Source: Amycolatopsis sp. cg9
GTDB taxonomy: Bacteria > Actinomycetota > Actinomycetes > Mycobacteriales > Pseudonocardiaceae
Length of the DNA: 64,000 nt
Direction: 5' to 3'
NCBI RefSeq assembly: GCF_041346945.1
Contig: NZ_CP166850.1
Span: forward strand, 1,736,001-1,800,000
Shown here in pieces: positions 34,577-43,729 of the stretch (within the stretch, counting starts at the first letter, position 1; every line of letters starts with the position of its first letter). Below the pieces are notes generated by a model. It saw only the letters and a program-made list of their open reading frames with translations. It was not told where the DNA came from and searched no databases. The position numbers and the translations under genes are program-made.

Positions 34577-35716
34577 CTAACGGGCGAAGCCGTCAACCTC
34601 CCGGAGGACGCGGAGGGTGTTCTTGCCGGCCAGCTTCACGCAGTCTTCCTCACTCCACCCGCGCTCGAGCAGCGCCGCGAACAACACCGGGTACTTGGAC
34701 GTGTCCTCCAGCCCTTCCGGCAGCGAGCCGACGCCGTCGTAGTCGCCGCCGAGGCCGATGTGGTCGACGCCGGCCACCTCGCGGGCGTGCTCGACGTGCG
34801 CGACGACGTCGTCGACCGTGGCCTTCGGCTTGACCGGGCCGTCCCACTCCTTCACGAACTCGCCGCGCTGGGTCAGGTTCCGGTACTCCCGGCCCGCGGC
34901 CTCCATGGCGGCCTTCAGCTCCTGGTCCCACGCCGCGACCTTCGGCGAGATGAACGCCGGCACGAAGGTGACCATCGCGACGCCGCCGTTGCCGGGCAGC
35001 TTCGCCAGGACGTCGTCGGGGATGTTGCGCGGGTGGTCGTTGACCGCGATGCACGAGGAGTGGCTGAAGATCACCGGGACCGAGCTGACCTCCATCGCCG
35101 CCCGCATCGTCGACGGCGCGACGTGGGAGAGGTCGACCATCATCCCGATCTTGTTCATCTCGCGCACCACGTCGCGGCCGAAGTCGGTGAGCCCGCCGTG
35201 GGCCGGCTCGTCGGTGCCCGAGTCGGCCCACGTGGTGTTGAAGTTGTGCGTCAGCGTCATGTAGCGGACGCCGAGGCGGCGCAGGATCCGCAGCACGCCG
35301 AGCGACTCGGCGATGCTGTGCCCGCCCTCGGCGCCGAGCAGCGACGCGATCCGGCCGTCGGCGAACGCGGCCTCGGCCTCGTCCGCGGTGTCGACCAGCC
35401 GGAGCCGGTCGGGGTAGCGCTCGGCGAGCTGGTGGACGACCTCGATCTGCTCGAGGACGGCGGTCACGGCGCTGTGGCCCTCGAACTCGCACGGCACGTA
35501 GACCGACCAGAACTGCATGCCGAGCTTCCCGTCGGCGAGCTTCGGGAAGTCGGTGTGCAGGGCCGGCTGCCGGACGGTCAGGTCCAGCGACGCGGCCGCC
35601 TCGACCGGGTTCGGGCCGCCGTGCTGCCGAAGCTCCCACGGCAGGTCGTTGTGCCCGTCGGCCAGGATGGCCGCGTCCAGCAGTTTGCCGGCACGCTGTA
35701 GTGCCTCGTTAGTCAT
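34577..35716 (-). CDS. Membrane dipeptidase (renal dipeptidase family, M19)
   Basis: A 379-residue zinc metallopeptidase of the amidohydrolase fold. DGHNDLPW (residues 20-27) gives the HxD metal ligands, and GAEGGHSI, MTLTHNF and VDLSHV with FSHSS supply the Glu and His ligands. IGLGGDYDG near the C-terminus contains the catalytic Asp region. It hydrolyses dipeptides, including D-residue-containing ones. There is no signal peptide from ATG 35716, so it is cytoplasmic here. It is monocistronic and ends close to the LapA-type gene. Confidence 0.88.
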   Translation of the reverse strand: MTNEALQRAGKLLDAAILADGHNDLPWELRQHGGPNPVEAAASLDLTVRQPALHTDFPKLADGKLGMQFWSVYVPCEFEGHSAVTAVLEQIEVVHQLAERYPDRLRLVDTADEAEAAFADGRIASLLGAEGGHSIAESLGVLRILRRLGVRYMTLTHNFNTTWADSGTDEPAHGGLTDFGRDVVREMNKIGMMVDLSHVAPSTMRAAMEVSSVPVIFSHSSCIAVNDHPRNIPDDVLAKLPGNGGVAMVTFVPAFISPKVAAWDQELKAAMEAAGREYRNLTQRGEFVKEWDGPVKPKATVDDVVAHVEHAREVAGVDHIGLGGDYDGVGSLPEGLEDTSKYPVLFAALLERGWSEEDCVKLAGKNTLRVLREVDGFAR

Positions 35717-35758
35717 CGCCCGATCGTAGGGCCGGCCGATATACGCTCCGTACAAACG

Positions 35759-36361
35759 TTAAGTCCTGATCCATTCGGCCGCGGCCCGGACACCGTCCAC
35801 AGTGATCTGGTGACCACCGGGATGGCGCTGCGTGACGACGTCGGCACCGCGCTCGCGCAGCAGCCGGACCAGCTCCTCGGTGGAGGCCAGCGGCGCCATC
35901 GGGTCGCGTTCGCCGTTGACCAGGAAGACGCGGGCGCCGCCGAGGTCGTGCTCCGGGGGCTCCGGAACCGGCGACATCGACGCGAACAACACGGCTTCGC
36001 GCACGACTTCGGGCCGCAGCAGGACGACCGCGGCCGCGATGTTGGCCCCGTTCGAAAAGCCGACCGCGACCACGCGCCGGCCACCGAACCCGTACTCCTC
36101 GCGGGCTTCGAGCACGAAGTCGGCGAGTTCGTTCGCGCGCTTGACGACGTCTTCGTGGTCGAACACGCCCTCGGCCAGCCGCCGGAACCAGCGCGCGGCG
36201 CCGTGCTCCGACACCGGTCCGGCCGGGGCCAGCACCGCGGAGTCCGGGCTGAGCTCGCGCGCCAGGCCGAGCAGGTCGTCCGGGCCGCCGCCGGTGCCGT
36301 GCAGCAGGAGCAGCACGGGCGCGTCCGGCGCGCCTTCGACGTACTTGTGCCGCAGCGTCAT
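35759..36361 (-). CDS. MhqD-like alpha/beta hydrolase (phospholipase/carboxylesterase)
   Basis: A 200-residue hydrolase. LLLHGTGGGPDDLL is the oxyanion region, VGFSNGANIA is the nucleophile elbow (GxSxG), GERDPMAP holds the Asp and PGGHQIT the His. This matches the MhqD/YpfH carboxylesterase group. Its ATG overlaps the stop of the upstream MhqO-like dioxygenase gene (ATGA), so it belongs to the same operon. In Bacillus, mhqD and mhqO are induced together by quinones under the MarR repressor MhqR; this trio suggests the same role. Confidence 0.8.
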   Translation of the reverse strand: MTLRHKYVEGAPDAPVLLLLHGTGGGPDDLLGLARELSPDSAVLAPAGPVSEHGAARWFRRLAEGVFDHEDVVKRANELADFVLEAREEYGFGGRRVVAVGFSNGANIAAAVVLLRPEVVREAVLFASMSPVPEPPEHDLGGARVFLVNGERDPMAPLASTEELVRLLRERGADVVTQRHPGGHQITVDGVRAAAEWIRT

Positions 36362-37323
36362 CACAGCTCCGGGTTGTTCTCGGCGGGAAGGTTCAGCTTG
36401 GGCAGCATGTGCTGGATCTCTTCGCGGCGCGGCTCCAGCCACGGCGGCAGTTTGAGCGCCCGGCCGAGCTCCAGCAGCGGCTCGTCGATCGCGAAGCCGG
36501 GCTCGTCGGTGGCGACCTCCAGCAGCGTCCCGCCCGGCTCGCGGAAGTAGATCGAGCGGAAGTACTGGCGGTCCAAAATGGACGTCACGTGCACGCCCCG
36601 GTCGACCAGCTCTTCGCGCCAGGCCTTCTGGGTTTCTTCGTCGGGCGCGCGCCAGGCCACGTGGTGGACGGTGCCGGCGGCGACCAGCCCGCGCGGCGCG
36701 TCCGGCGTCACGAGGACGTCGACCAGCGCGCCCGGTCCGCCCGCACCGGCGGCGAAGCGCAAGCGATTGCTTTCCTGTTCGGCGAAGCTGAGGCCGAGGC
36801 CGTCGGTGAGCATCCCGGCGGTGGCGTCCTCCTGGTTCACCGAGAGCGTCACCGAGTGCAGGCCGCGGATGGCGTGCTCGGCGGGGACGAGCTCGGTGTC
36901 CCACGGGTCGCGCGGGTCGCCTTGCGGGTGCGCGACCAGTGCGAGCTTCAGGCCGTCGGGGTCGCGGAAGGTCAGCGTCTCCTCGCCGTCGGCGGCGCGG
37001 ACCTCGCCGGTCTCGATCTTCTGCGCCGCGAGGTGCTGCTGCCACCAGCCGATCGAGGCTTCGGGCACGGAGAACGACGTGGTCGTCGCCTGGCCGGTGC
37101 CGTGGCGGCCGCTCGGCGCGTCGGGCCAGGGGAAGAACGTCATCAGCGAGCCGGGCTTGCCCGAGCTGTCGCCGTAGTAGAGGTGGTAGGTGCCCGGGTC
37201 GTCGAAGTTGACCGTCGTCTTGACCAGCCGCAGGCCCAGGGTGCGCAGGTAGAAGTCGGCGTTGCGCTGCGGGTCGCCGCCGATGGCCGTCACGTGGTGC
37301 AGGCCGGACGTCTTGATCGACAT
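36361..37323 (-). CDS. MhqO-like ring-cleaving dioxygenase (two VOC domains)
   Basis: A 320-residue extradiol-type enzyme with two VOC modules (about residues 5-135 and 150-290). GLHHVTAIGGDPQRNADFY starts the first, and LHSVTLSVN, GTVHHVAWRAPDEETQ and YFREPGGTLLEVATDEPGF give the His-His-Glu Fe ligands of the second. This is the MhqO/PcpA-like group that opens hydroquinone rings. It is followed by an MhqD-like hydrolase and is divergent from a MarR gene, with a TCTCGCGCGCAAGA palindrome in the gap. Detoxification of hydroquinones is inferred. Confidence 0.85.
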   Translation of the reverse strand: MSIKTSGLHHVTAIGGDPQRNADFYLRTLGLRLVKTTVNFDDPGTYHLYYGDSSGKPGSLMTFFPWPDAPSGRHGTGQATTTSFSVPEASIGWWQQHLAAQKIETGEVRAADGEETLTFRDPDGLKLALVAHPQGDPRDPWDTELVPAEHAIRGLHSVTLSVNQEDATAGMLTDGLGLSFAEQESNRLRFAAGAGGPGALVDVLVTPDAPRGLVAAGTVHHVAWRAPDEETQKAWREELVDRGVHVTSILDRQYFRSIYFREPGGTLLEVATDEPGFAIDEPLLELGRALKLPPWLEPRREEIQHMLPKLNLPAENNPEL

Positions 37324-37355
37324 GGTTGCCTCCTGGGCTCAAGGTATCCCGATAA

Positions 37356-37373
37356 CCTCTCGCGCGCAAGATA
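37356..37373. promoter_or_regulatory. MarR-type operator between the mhqO-like and MarR genes
   Basis: CCTCTCGCGCGCAAGATA lies in the divergent promoter region. Its 14-bp core is the exact complement of the core at 54250-54267 (TCTTGCGCGCGAGA). The flanking AAC before it is also shared. The half-sites resemble the ATCTC...GAGAT layout of the MhqR operator in Bacillus. The adjacent MarR protein is the likely binder. Confidence 0.6.
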
Positions 37374-37399
37374 TATTCCAGCGAGGTAAGGTGGGCTCC

Positions 37400-37849
37400 G
37401 TGGAAGCGACCGACGACGACGAGATCGTCACCTGGTGGGGCCTGGTGATCGAGGGCTACCTGGCCACGCAGGACAAGCTGATGGGCGAGATCGCCGACCG
37501 GTTCGGGCTCGCGCCGGCGTCGTTCGACATCCTGCTGCGGCTGGTCCGCTCGCCCGAGCACCGGATGCCGATGACGAAGCTGGCGACCGAAGCGGCGCTG
37601 TCCAGCGGCGGCTTCACGAAGGTGGCCGACCGGCTGGTGGCGGCGGACCTGATCTGCCGGATCCCGAGCCCGGACGACCGCCGCGTCACCTTCGCGTCCC
37701 TGACCGAGCACGGCCTCGAAGTGGCGAACAAGGCTCGTGAGGCGGCCGCGGACATCCTGCGCCGGATCGTGCTGACCCCGCTCGGTGACGACGCCCCGGC
37801 ACTGGCGGAAGCGATGCGGACACTGCGCGCGTTCAACACCGACCGTTGA
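37400..37849 (+). CDS. MarR-family regulator, MhqR-like by context
   Basis: A 149-residue MarR protein. GTG 37400 is chosen, with AAGGTGG upstream; another in-frame GTG at 37391 is possible. The recognition region is MPMTKLATEAALSSGGFTKVADRL (about 56-79) and the wing is PSPDDRRVTFASLTEHG, a textbook MarR signature. It is divergent from the mhqO-mhqD-like operon and followed by a small VOC gene after 46 bp. Repression lifted by quinones is inferred from the arrangement. Confidence 0.85.
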   Translation: MEATDDDEIVTWWGLVIEGYLATQDKLMGEIADRFGLAPASFDILLRLVRSPEHRMPMTKLATEAALSSGGFTKVADRLVAADLICRIPSPDDRRVTFASLTEHGLEVANKAREAAADILRRIVLTPLGDDAPALAEAMRTLRAFNTDR

Positions 37850-37895
37850 AAAAGTCGAGGTCACAGCGGTGCGCGCGACGGCGCACCATGGACCC

Positions 37896-38276
37896 ATGCT
37901 GACCGAATCGACGATCACGACGATGCTCCCGGTGACCGACAGCGAACGCGCCGGCCACTTCTACGCGGACTCCCTCGGCCTGAAGCAGTCGGGGAAGGGC
38001 GAAGACGGAACGCTGTACTTCGAGGCGGGCGCGGGCTCGATCGGCCTCCGCGCCATGCCGGCGGGCGCGCAGAGCGAGAACACGGCGCTGAGCTTCGAGG
38101 TCACCGACCTGGAGGGCGAGATCAAGACCCTCGAGGGCCGCGGGGTCCGGTTCCAGGACTTCGAGATGGAAGGCCTGAAGACCGTGGCCCACATCGCGGA
38201 GCTGGGCAGCGAGCGGGCCGCGTGGTTCACCGACTCCGAAGGCAACGTGCTGTGCCTGCACCAGGTCCTAGGCTAA
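37896..38276 (+). CDS. Small VOC-superfamily (glyoxalase-like) protein
   Basis: A 126-residue single-domain VOC protein (TMLPVTDSERAGHFYADSLGLK, YFEAGAGSIGLRAMP, AWFTDSEGNVLCLHQ). The usual first His ligand is replaced (TTMLPV), so metal binding is uncertain; it could be a binding or resistance protein. ATG 37896 is the start consistent with the fold. It follows the MarR gene on the same strand and may be co-transcribed with it. Confidence 0.75.
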   Translation: MLTESTITTMLPVTDSERAGHFYADSLGLKQSGKGEDGTLYFEAGAGSIGLRAMPAGAQSENTALSFEVTDLEGEIKTLEGRGVRFQDFEMEGLKTVAHIAELGSERAAWFTDSEGNVLCLHQVLG

Positions 38277-39122
38277 CCCCGGCATCAGCTTGACCGCGTT
38301 GCCCGACAGGACTCCGGTCAGCACGTCATCCGGCAGGCCGAGGCCGATCAGCGTCCGCACGTTCTTCGCCACCGACGGCACACCGGGCCAGTCCGTCCCG
38401 AAGACGAACTTTCCGGCCAGCCGGGTGAAGTCGAAGCGCTGGTAGTACTCCTTCAGCTTCTTCGGCGGCAGCCCGGCGAGGTCGAGCCAGACGTTGTCGC
38501 GCGCCAGCGCCAGGAACGCGGCCACGTCGTACCACCACCCGCGGCCGCCGTGGGCGAAGACGAACTGCAGCGAAGGGAAGTCCTCGACCACATCGGACAG
38601 CAGCTCCGGGTTCCCGAAACTGGCCCGGGAACCCGGGAAGCTCGACGTGCCGGAGTGGAAGATCACCGGTACCCCGCGCTCGACGCACCGCTGGTAGACC
38701 GGGTAGAGCTCCTTCTCCGCCGGGGAAAACGCGCCGTGCACCGGGTGGATCTTCAGCGCCACCGCGCCCAGGTCCAGCTGCCGCTCGACCTCCGCCACCG
38801 CCGGGTGGTGCAGGTACGGGTTGACGTTGGCCACCAGCCGGAACCGCGTGGGGTTGTGCTCGACCAGCGGCAGGTTGTCCTCGATGGGCTGGATCCCGGT
38901 CGCCCGCGGGCTGTACTCGCAGAACAGCAGCACCCGGTCGACGCCTTCGGACGCCATCAAGTCGTCCATCGCCGCCGGGATCACCGTCCCTTCGGCGTCG
39001 TACACCGAACGCCACGGGTACGTCCCCGCGAAGTCGTGCGCCCACTGCAGCCAGGCGGGTTTCAGCGTCGGCAGCCGCGGCGCGTGGACGTGCGCGTCCA
39101 CCACGAAGTACCCGTCGATCAC
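38268..39122 (-). CDS. Amidohydrolase-2 family metal-dependent hydrolase in the benzoyl-CoA operon
   Basis: A 284-residue TIM-barrel hydrolase. The HVHAP near residue 12 (HxH), KIHPVHGAFSP, FHSGTSSFPG, FAHGGRGWW and GTDWPG supply the metal and catalytic residues of the ACMS-decarboxylase/amidohydrolase-2 group. GTG 39122 overlaps the stop of the benzoate-CoA ligase gene, so it is the last gene of that operon. A decarboxylase or hydrolase step on a ring-cleavage product is inferred, with no direct evidence for the substrate. Confidence 0.78.
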   Translation of the reverse strand: MIDGYFVVDAHVHAPRLPTLKPAWLQWAHDFAGTYPWRSVYDAEGTVIPAAMDDLMASEGVDRVLLFCEYSPRATGIQPIEDNLPLVEHNPTRFRLVANVNPYLHHPAVAEVERQLDLGAVALKIHPVHGAFSPAEKELYPVYQRCVERGVPVIFHSGTSSFPGSRASFGNPELLSDVVEDFPSLQFVFAHGGRGWWYDVAAFLALARDNVWLDLAGLPPKKLKEYYQRFDFTRLAGKFVFGTDWPGVPSVAKNVRTLIGLGLPDDVLTGVLSGNAVKLMPGLA

Positions 39123-40663
39123 GGACTGGGCACCACCCGCAGCACGTCGCGGACCTGCTCGCGGATCACGTTGCGGCGGATCTTGCCGGTCGCCGTCTTC
39201 GGCAGCTCGGCCAGCTCGACCACCCCGCGCGGCCGCTTGAACGCCGCGAGCCCCTCGCGGCAGAACTCGATCAGCTCCCCCGGGTCCACCGCGAAGCCGG
39301 GTGCGGCCACCACGCACGCGACCGGCTTGTCGAGGCCGTCGGCGTCCGGCGCGGCGACGACGGCGACCTCGGCGACCGCCGGGTGCTGCCGCAGCCGTTC
39401 CTCCACTTCGGACGGTGACACCCAGATCCCGCCCGCCTTGAGCATGTCCCCGAACCGGCCGAGGCAGGTGTACGTGCCGTCGTCGTTGCGCACGTAGCTG
39501 TCGCCGGTCCGCAGCCACTCGCCCTGGAAGACGAGCTTCGTCGCGTCGTAGCGGGCCCAGTAGCCGGTCGCCGTCGACGGCCCGGCGACGAACAGCTCGC
39601 CGGGCTTGCCGGCGGCGTCGATCACCGCGCCCGCCTCGTCGCGGATCTGCACGGAGTACCCGGGCACGGCGACGCCGGTGCTGCCGGGCCGCACCGAACC
39701 GGGCTGGTTCGACAGGAAGATGTGCAGGGCCTCGGTCGACCCGATGCCGTCGAGGATCTCCAGCCCGAAGCGGGCGCGGAACCGTTCGAACAGCGACGCG
39801 GGCAGCGGTTCCCCGGCCGAAACCGCGTGCCGCACCGAGGCGAAGGAGTCGTCCGGGACGTCGCTGGCGAGCAACGCCGCGTAGAACGTCGGTACCGCGA
39901 AGAAGAGCGAAGGCCGCTCCTCACGCGCGCGCCGGGCGAACAACGCGGGTGTCGGCCGCGAAGGCTCGAGCAGCACGGTGCCGCCCGCGCCGAGCGGGAA
40001 GAAGCAGGAATTCCCCAGCCCGTAGGCGAAGAAGAGCTTCGGCACGGACAGGAACCGGTCCGCCGGCGTGGTCGCCAGCACCGCACGGGCGTACGTCTCG
40101 CAGACCGCGCGGATGCTCGCGTGGCGGTGCATCGCGCCCTTCGGCTGCCCGGTCGTCCCCGACGTGTACAGCCACAGCGCGGGCGAGTCCTCCCACGTCC
40201 GTCCACTTCGGAACGTTCCGCCCAGCGCCGGCCACTCGTGCGTCCGGACGCCGAACTCCGCCGCGTCGGCCCGGTCGAGCAGCACGTCGGTGACCTCGGG
40301 GGCGAAGCCGAGGGCGGTGGCGGCCTGCTCGGCGAACTCCCCGGACACGCCGAGCACGCGCGCCCGCGAGTCGGCCAGCACCTTGCCCAGCTCGAGGCCG
40401 GTGACCATGGTCGACACCGGGACCGCGACGGCGCCGGCCAGCATCGCGCCGAGGATGCCGGTGAGCAGCTCGACGTCGTCGACCATGCAGAACATGACCC
40501 GCTCTTCGGGCCGGACGCCGAGCTCGAGCAGCCCGGCCGCGACCCGGCGGGACTCCGCCGCCAGCTCGGCGTAGGTCAGCGAACGGCGGGGCGACACGAC
40601 CGCGGTCGCGTCCGGGTGGCCGGCGGAGAGCAGGTACTCCGCCGCGTTGAACGCTGTCGCCAC
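39119..40663 (-). CDS. Benzoate-CoA ligase family protein
   Basis: A 514-residue acyl-CoA synthetase of the ANL superfamily. YTSGTTGQPKGAMH is the P-loop, GIGSTEALHIFLSN and GWLRTGD-type hinge (GEWLRTGDSYVRNDDG) follow, and the C-terminal PKTATGKIRRN carries the catalytic lysine. The LHIF(L)SN motif and short N-terminus are characteristic of benzoate-CoA ligases (BclA/BadA). It activates benzoate, or a substituted benzoate, to its CoA ester. GTG 40663 has GGAGGT just upstream, and it lies 8 bp after boxB. Confidence 0.88.
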   Translation of the reverse strand: MATAFNAAEYLLSAGHPDATAVVSPRRSLTYAELAAESRRVAAGLLELGVRPEERVMFCMVDDVELLTGILGAMLAGAVAVPVSTMVTGLELGKVLADSRARVLGVSGEFAEQAATALGFAPEVTDVLLDRADAAEFGVRTHEWPALGGTFRSGRTWEDSPALWLYTSGTTGQPKGAMHRHASIRAVCETYARAVLATTPADRFLSVPKLFFAYGLGNSCFFPLGAGGTVLLEPSRPTPALFARRAREERPSLFFAVPTFYAALLASDVPDDSFASVRHAVSAGEPLPASLFERFRARFGLEILDGIGSTEALHIFLSNQPGSVRPGSTGVAVPGYSVQIRDEAGAVIDAAGKPGELFVAGPSTATGYWARYDATKLVFQGEWLRTGDSYVRNDDGTYTCLGRFGDMLKAGGIWVSPSEVEERLRQHPAVAEVAVVAAPDADGLDKPVACVVAAPGFAVDPGELIEFCREGLAAFKRPRGVVELAELPKTATGKIRRNVIREQVRDVLRVVPSP

Positions 40664-40671
40664 CAGACCTC

Positions 40672-42093
40672 CTACGTGAGGTACACGTACTCGTAGTCGA
40701 AGGGCTTCCCGTTGATGCCCTGCCGCGGTGGCGCGACCCAGCTCGCGATCTTCCCCCGCTCGTACACCGGGTGCATCAGCGAGCGGACGAACGTCAGGTC
40801 CTCGGTGGTGGGCAGCCACTTCCGTTTGCCGGCCTCCCAGGTCGCCTCGTCGACGATGGTGCCGTCGGGAGTGACGTGGTGGCCGGAGTTTATGCCGACT
40901 TCGCGGTTGAAGCCAGGGTGCGGCAGGCGGAACGCGAAGTCGATGCCGGCGTCGGCGAGGATCTTGTTCCAGCGCTTCACGCCGGTCTGGCAGTCGGCCA
41001 CGTACTCGCTGCGCAGGTCGAGGTTGAGCAGCAGGATCGCCTGCAGCTCCTCGGTCGTCCACGTGCCGTCGCCGGTGGGCCGCTCCAGCGTGCGGGCGTC
41101 CTCGGTGAGCTTGTGGTCGTCGCGGCGGCGGGTCTCCTGCCAGCGGCCCTTGAGCCCGGCGGTGTAGTAGTTCGCCGCGTTCGTCGACGTCTCGCTGCCG
41201 AACAGGTCGAGCGAAACGGTGTAGTGGAAGTTGATGTACTTCTGGATGAGGTCGAGCGGGACGCCGCCGTGCGGGCCGATGTCGAGCGTGTCGTGCTCGC
41301 GGATCAGCTCGGCGCTGCGGATCACCACGCGGTCGACGCCGGTGGTGCCGACCATCATGTGGTGCGCTTCCTCCTTCAGCATGAACTCGCAGGTGCGCGA
41401 GAGCGGGTCGAAGGAGGACTCCTTGAGCGTGCCGAGCTGGTACTTCCCGTCCCGGTCGGTGAAGTAGGTGAACATGTAGAAGGCCAGCCAGTCGGCGGTC
41501 TCCTCGTTGAACGCGCCGAGGATGCGGGGCGCGTCCGGGCTGCCGGAGTTGCGCAGCAGCAGCCCTTCGGCCTCGTCGCGGCCTTCCCGGCCGAAGTAGG
41601 CGTGCAGCAGGTACACCATCGCCCACAGGTGGCGGCCTTCTTCGACGTTGACCTGGAACAGGTTGCGCAGGTCGTAGAGGCTGGGCGCGGTCAGCCCGAG
41701 CAGTTTCTGCTGCTCGACCGACGCCGGTTCGGTGTCGCCCTGGATGACGATCAGCCGCTGCAGGTCGGCGCGGTACTCACCGGGCACCTGCTGCCAGACC
41801 GGCTCGCCCTGGTGCTCCCCGAACGCGATCCGCCGGTCCGGGTCGCGCTCGGCGAGGAAGATGCCCCAGCGGTAGTCGGGGACGTTGACGTGGTCGAAGT
41901 GCGCCCAGCCTTCGCGGCCGACGCTGACGGCGGTGCGCAGGTAGACGCCCTGGGTCTCCAGCGTCGGGCCCATCTCGCCCCACCAGTGCATGAACTTCGG
42001 CTGCCAGCCCTCCAGCGCGCGCTGGAGCCGCCGGTCCTCCGAGAGGTTGACGTTGTTGGGGATCTTGGCGTCGTAGTCGATCTTCTCGGGCAT
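40672..42093 (-). CDS. boxB: Benzoyl-CoA 2,3-epoxidase subunit BoxB
   Basis: A 473-residue di-iron epoxidase subunit. PNNVNLSEDRRLQRALEGWQPKFMHWWGEMGP near the start and EEGRHLWAMVYLL with EEAHHMMVG (Glu/His ligand pairs, around residues 160 and 245) match BoxB. It adds one oxygen to benzoyl-CoA, forming the 2,3-epoxide, with electrons from BoxA. ATG 42093 is used. It lies 5 bp after boxC and 8 bp before the ligase. No boxA reductase gene is in the window. Confidence 0.95.
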   Translation of the reverse strand: MPEKIDYDAKIPNNVNLSEDRRLQRALEGWQPKFMHWWGEMGPTLETQGVYLRTAVSVGREGWAHFDHVNVPDYRWGIFLAERDPDRRIAFGEHQGEPVWQQVPGEYRADLQRLIVIQGDTEPASVEQQKLLGLTAPSLYDLRNLFQVNVEEGRHLWAMVYLLHAYFGREGRDEAEGLLLRNSGSPDAPRILGAFNEETADWLAFYMFTYFTDRDGKYQLGTLKESSFDPLSRTCEFMLKEEAHHMMVGTTGVDRVVIRSAELIREHDTLDIGPHGGVPLDLIQKYINFHYTVSLDLFGSETSTNAANYYTAGLKGRWQETRRRDDHKLTEDARTLERPTGDGTWTTEELQAILLLNLDLRSEYVADCQTGVKRWNKILADAGIDFAFRLPHPGFNREVGINSGHHVTPDGTIVDEATWEAGKRKWLPTTEDLTFVRSLMHPVYERGKIASWVAPPRQGINGKPFDYEYVYLT

Positions 42094-42098
42094 CTGCG

Positions 42099-43718
42099 CT
42101 AGACCCGCTTCCTGTCGAAGACGGCCTTCTGCCCCGTACCGTATCGGCGCAGCGCACCTTCCGGTCCGGCTGCGTTCGGCCGGGTGAAAATCCAGTTCTG
42201 CCAAGCCGCCAGCCGGCCGAAGATCTTGGTCTCGATGGTCTCGGGACCGACGAACCGGTGGTTGGCCTCCATCCCGGTGAGGGCGTCCGGCGAGAGCGAC
42301 GCCCGGCCTTCGAGCGCGATCCGGATCTCGTCCTCCCAGTCGAGGTCGTCCGGGGCGTCGGTGACCAGGCCGAGTTCGACGGCTTCGGCGGCGCTCAGCT
42401 CGTGGTCCTTCTCCCGCGCGAGCCAGGCGAGGTGGTCTTCGTCGCCGTAGAAGCGCGTCTGCAGGCGGGTCAGGCCGTTGCCCATCGGGAACGGGCCGAA
42501 GTTGGCTTCGGACAGGCGGATCGTGGCGCGTTCGTCGCTGTCTTCGTCGTCGATCGGTGGTCCGTCGAGGATGTACTGGCGGTCGGCGGCGAGCGCGAGT
42601 TCCAGCAGTGACCCGGCGAAGCAGCTGCCGGGCTCGATCAACGCGATCAGCGTGCGGCTGGTGACGTCGAGGCGCTTCAGCGTGCGCTTGAAGTAGTGCG
42701 TGATTTCGTTGCCCAGCCAGTCCTTCGCGCCGAGAACGGCCTGTTCGTGCGCGAGCACCTTCTCCGGATCGCCGACGGTCTTGAGGATCCACGTGCCGGC
42801 CTCGACCTCGTTGGTGCGCAGCCGCAGGATGGCGTCGTCGAGCTCGCGGGTCATCGCGAGGAACCAGCCGTTCGCGCCCTCTTCGTGCAGGTCACCGGGG
42901 TCGTTTTCGGGGCCCTTGACGGTGATCGTGACCTGGCCTTTCGCCACTTCCATGTCGACATAGCGATGTTCGAGCGGCGTCAGCTCGATGCCGCCCTCGC
43001 CGGTCCGGTCGGATTCGCGCGCGAGCTCCCGGGCCCGCTTCTCCACGGCTTCGCGGAACCCCTGGCGCGGGACCAGTTCGTCGACCAGCCGCCAGTCGAC
43101 CGCGGTCTTGCCCTTGACGCCGTCCGGGCGCGTGGCGAAGACGTCGGCGAGGTCCTTGCGCACCCGCCGCTTGTCGACGACCCGGGTCAGCCCGCCGGTG
43201 CCGGGCAGCACGCCGAGCAGCGGCACCTCCGGTAGCGCGACGGTCGAGGAGTTGTCGTCGATCAGCAGGATCTTGTCGCAGGCCAGCGCGATCTCGTAGC
43301 CGCCGCCGGCGCAGGTGCCGTTGACCGCGGCGACGTAGATCTGGCCGGAGTGCTCGGTGGCGTCCTCCATGCCGTTGCGGGTTTCGTTGGTGAACTTGCA
43401 GAAGTTCACCTTCCAGTGGTGCTCGGACGCGGCCAGCATGCGGATGTTGGCGCCGGCGCAGAACACCTTGTCCTTGGCGCTCGTCACGACCACCACGCGG
43501 ACTCCGGGGTGCTCGAACCGCAGCCGCTGGGTGGCGTCGTAGAGCTCGATGTCGACGCCGAGGTCGTAGGAGTTGAGCTTGAGCTCGTACCCCGGGACGA
43601 GCCCGCCCTGCTCGTCGACGTCCAGCTCCAGCCAGGCCACCTCCCCGTCGACGCGGAGGCGCCAGTGGCGGTACTCGTCCGGACGGCGGTCGAAGGTCAC
43701 CGGTGTGGTGGTGGTCAC
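42099..43718 (-). CDS. boxC: Benzoyl-CoA-dihydrodiol lyase BoxC
   Basis: A 539-residue crotonase-fold enzyme with two enoyl-hydratase-like halves. VVVVTSAKDKVFCAGANI and YVAAVNGTCAGGGYEIALACDKI lie in the first half and IEPGSCFAGSLLELALAADRQY in the second. BoxC hydrolyses the epoxide and opens the ring to a semialdehyde-CoA plus formate. It heads the operon boxC-boxB-ligase-amidohydrolase. GTG 43718 is the start used. A TCTACACA...TGTGTAGA inverted repeat and a TTGACG -35-like hexamer lie directly upstream. Confidence 0.95.
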   Translation of the reverse strand: MTTTTPVTFDRRPDEYRHWRLRVDGEVAWLELDVDEQGGLVPGYELKLNSYDLGVDIELYDATQRLRFEHPGVRVVVVTSAKDKVFCAGANIRMLAASEHHWKVNFCKFTNETRNGMEDATEHSGQIYVAAVNGTCAGGGYEIALACDKILLIDDNSSTVALPEVPLLGVLPGTGGLTRVVDKRRVRKDLADVFATRPDGVKGKTAVDWRLVDELVPRQGFREAVEKRARELARESDRTGEGGIELTPLEHRYVDMEVAKGQVTITVKGPENDPGDLHEEGANGWFLAMTRELDDAILRLRTNEVEAGTWILKTVGDPEKVLAHEQAVLGAKDWLGNEITHYFKRTLKRLDVTSRTLIALIEPGSCFAGSLLELALAADRQYILDGPPIDDEDSDERATIRLSEANFGPFPMGNGLTRLQTRFYGDEDHLAWLAREKDHELSAAEAVELGLVTDAPDDLDWEDEIRIALEGRASLSPDALTGMEANHRFVGPETIETKIFGRLAAWQNWIFTRPNAAGPEGALRRYGTGQKAVFDRKRV

Positions 43719-43729
43719 TCACCCGAGTG

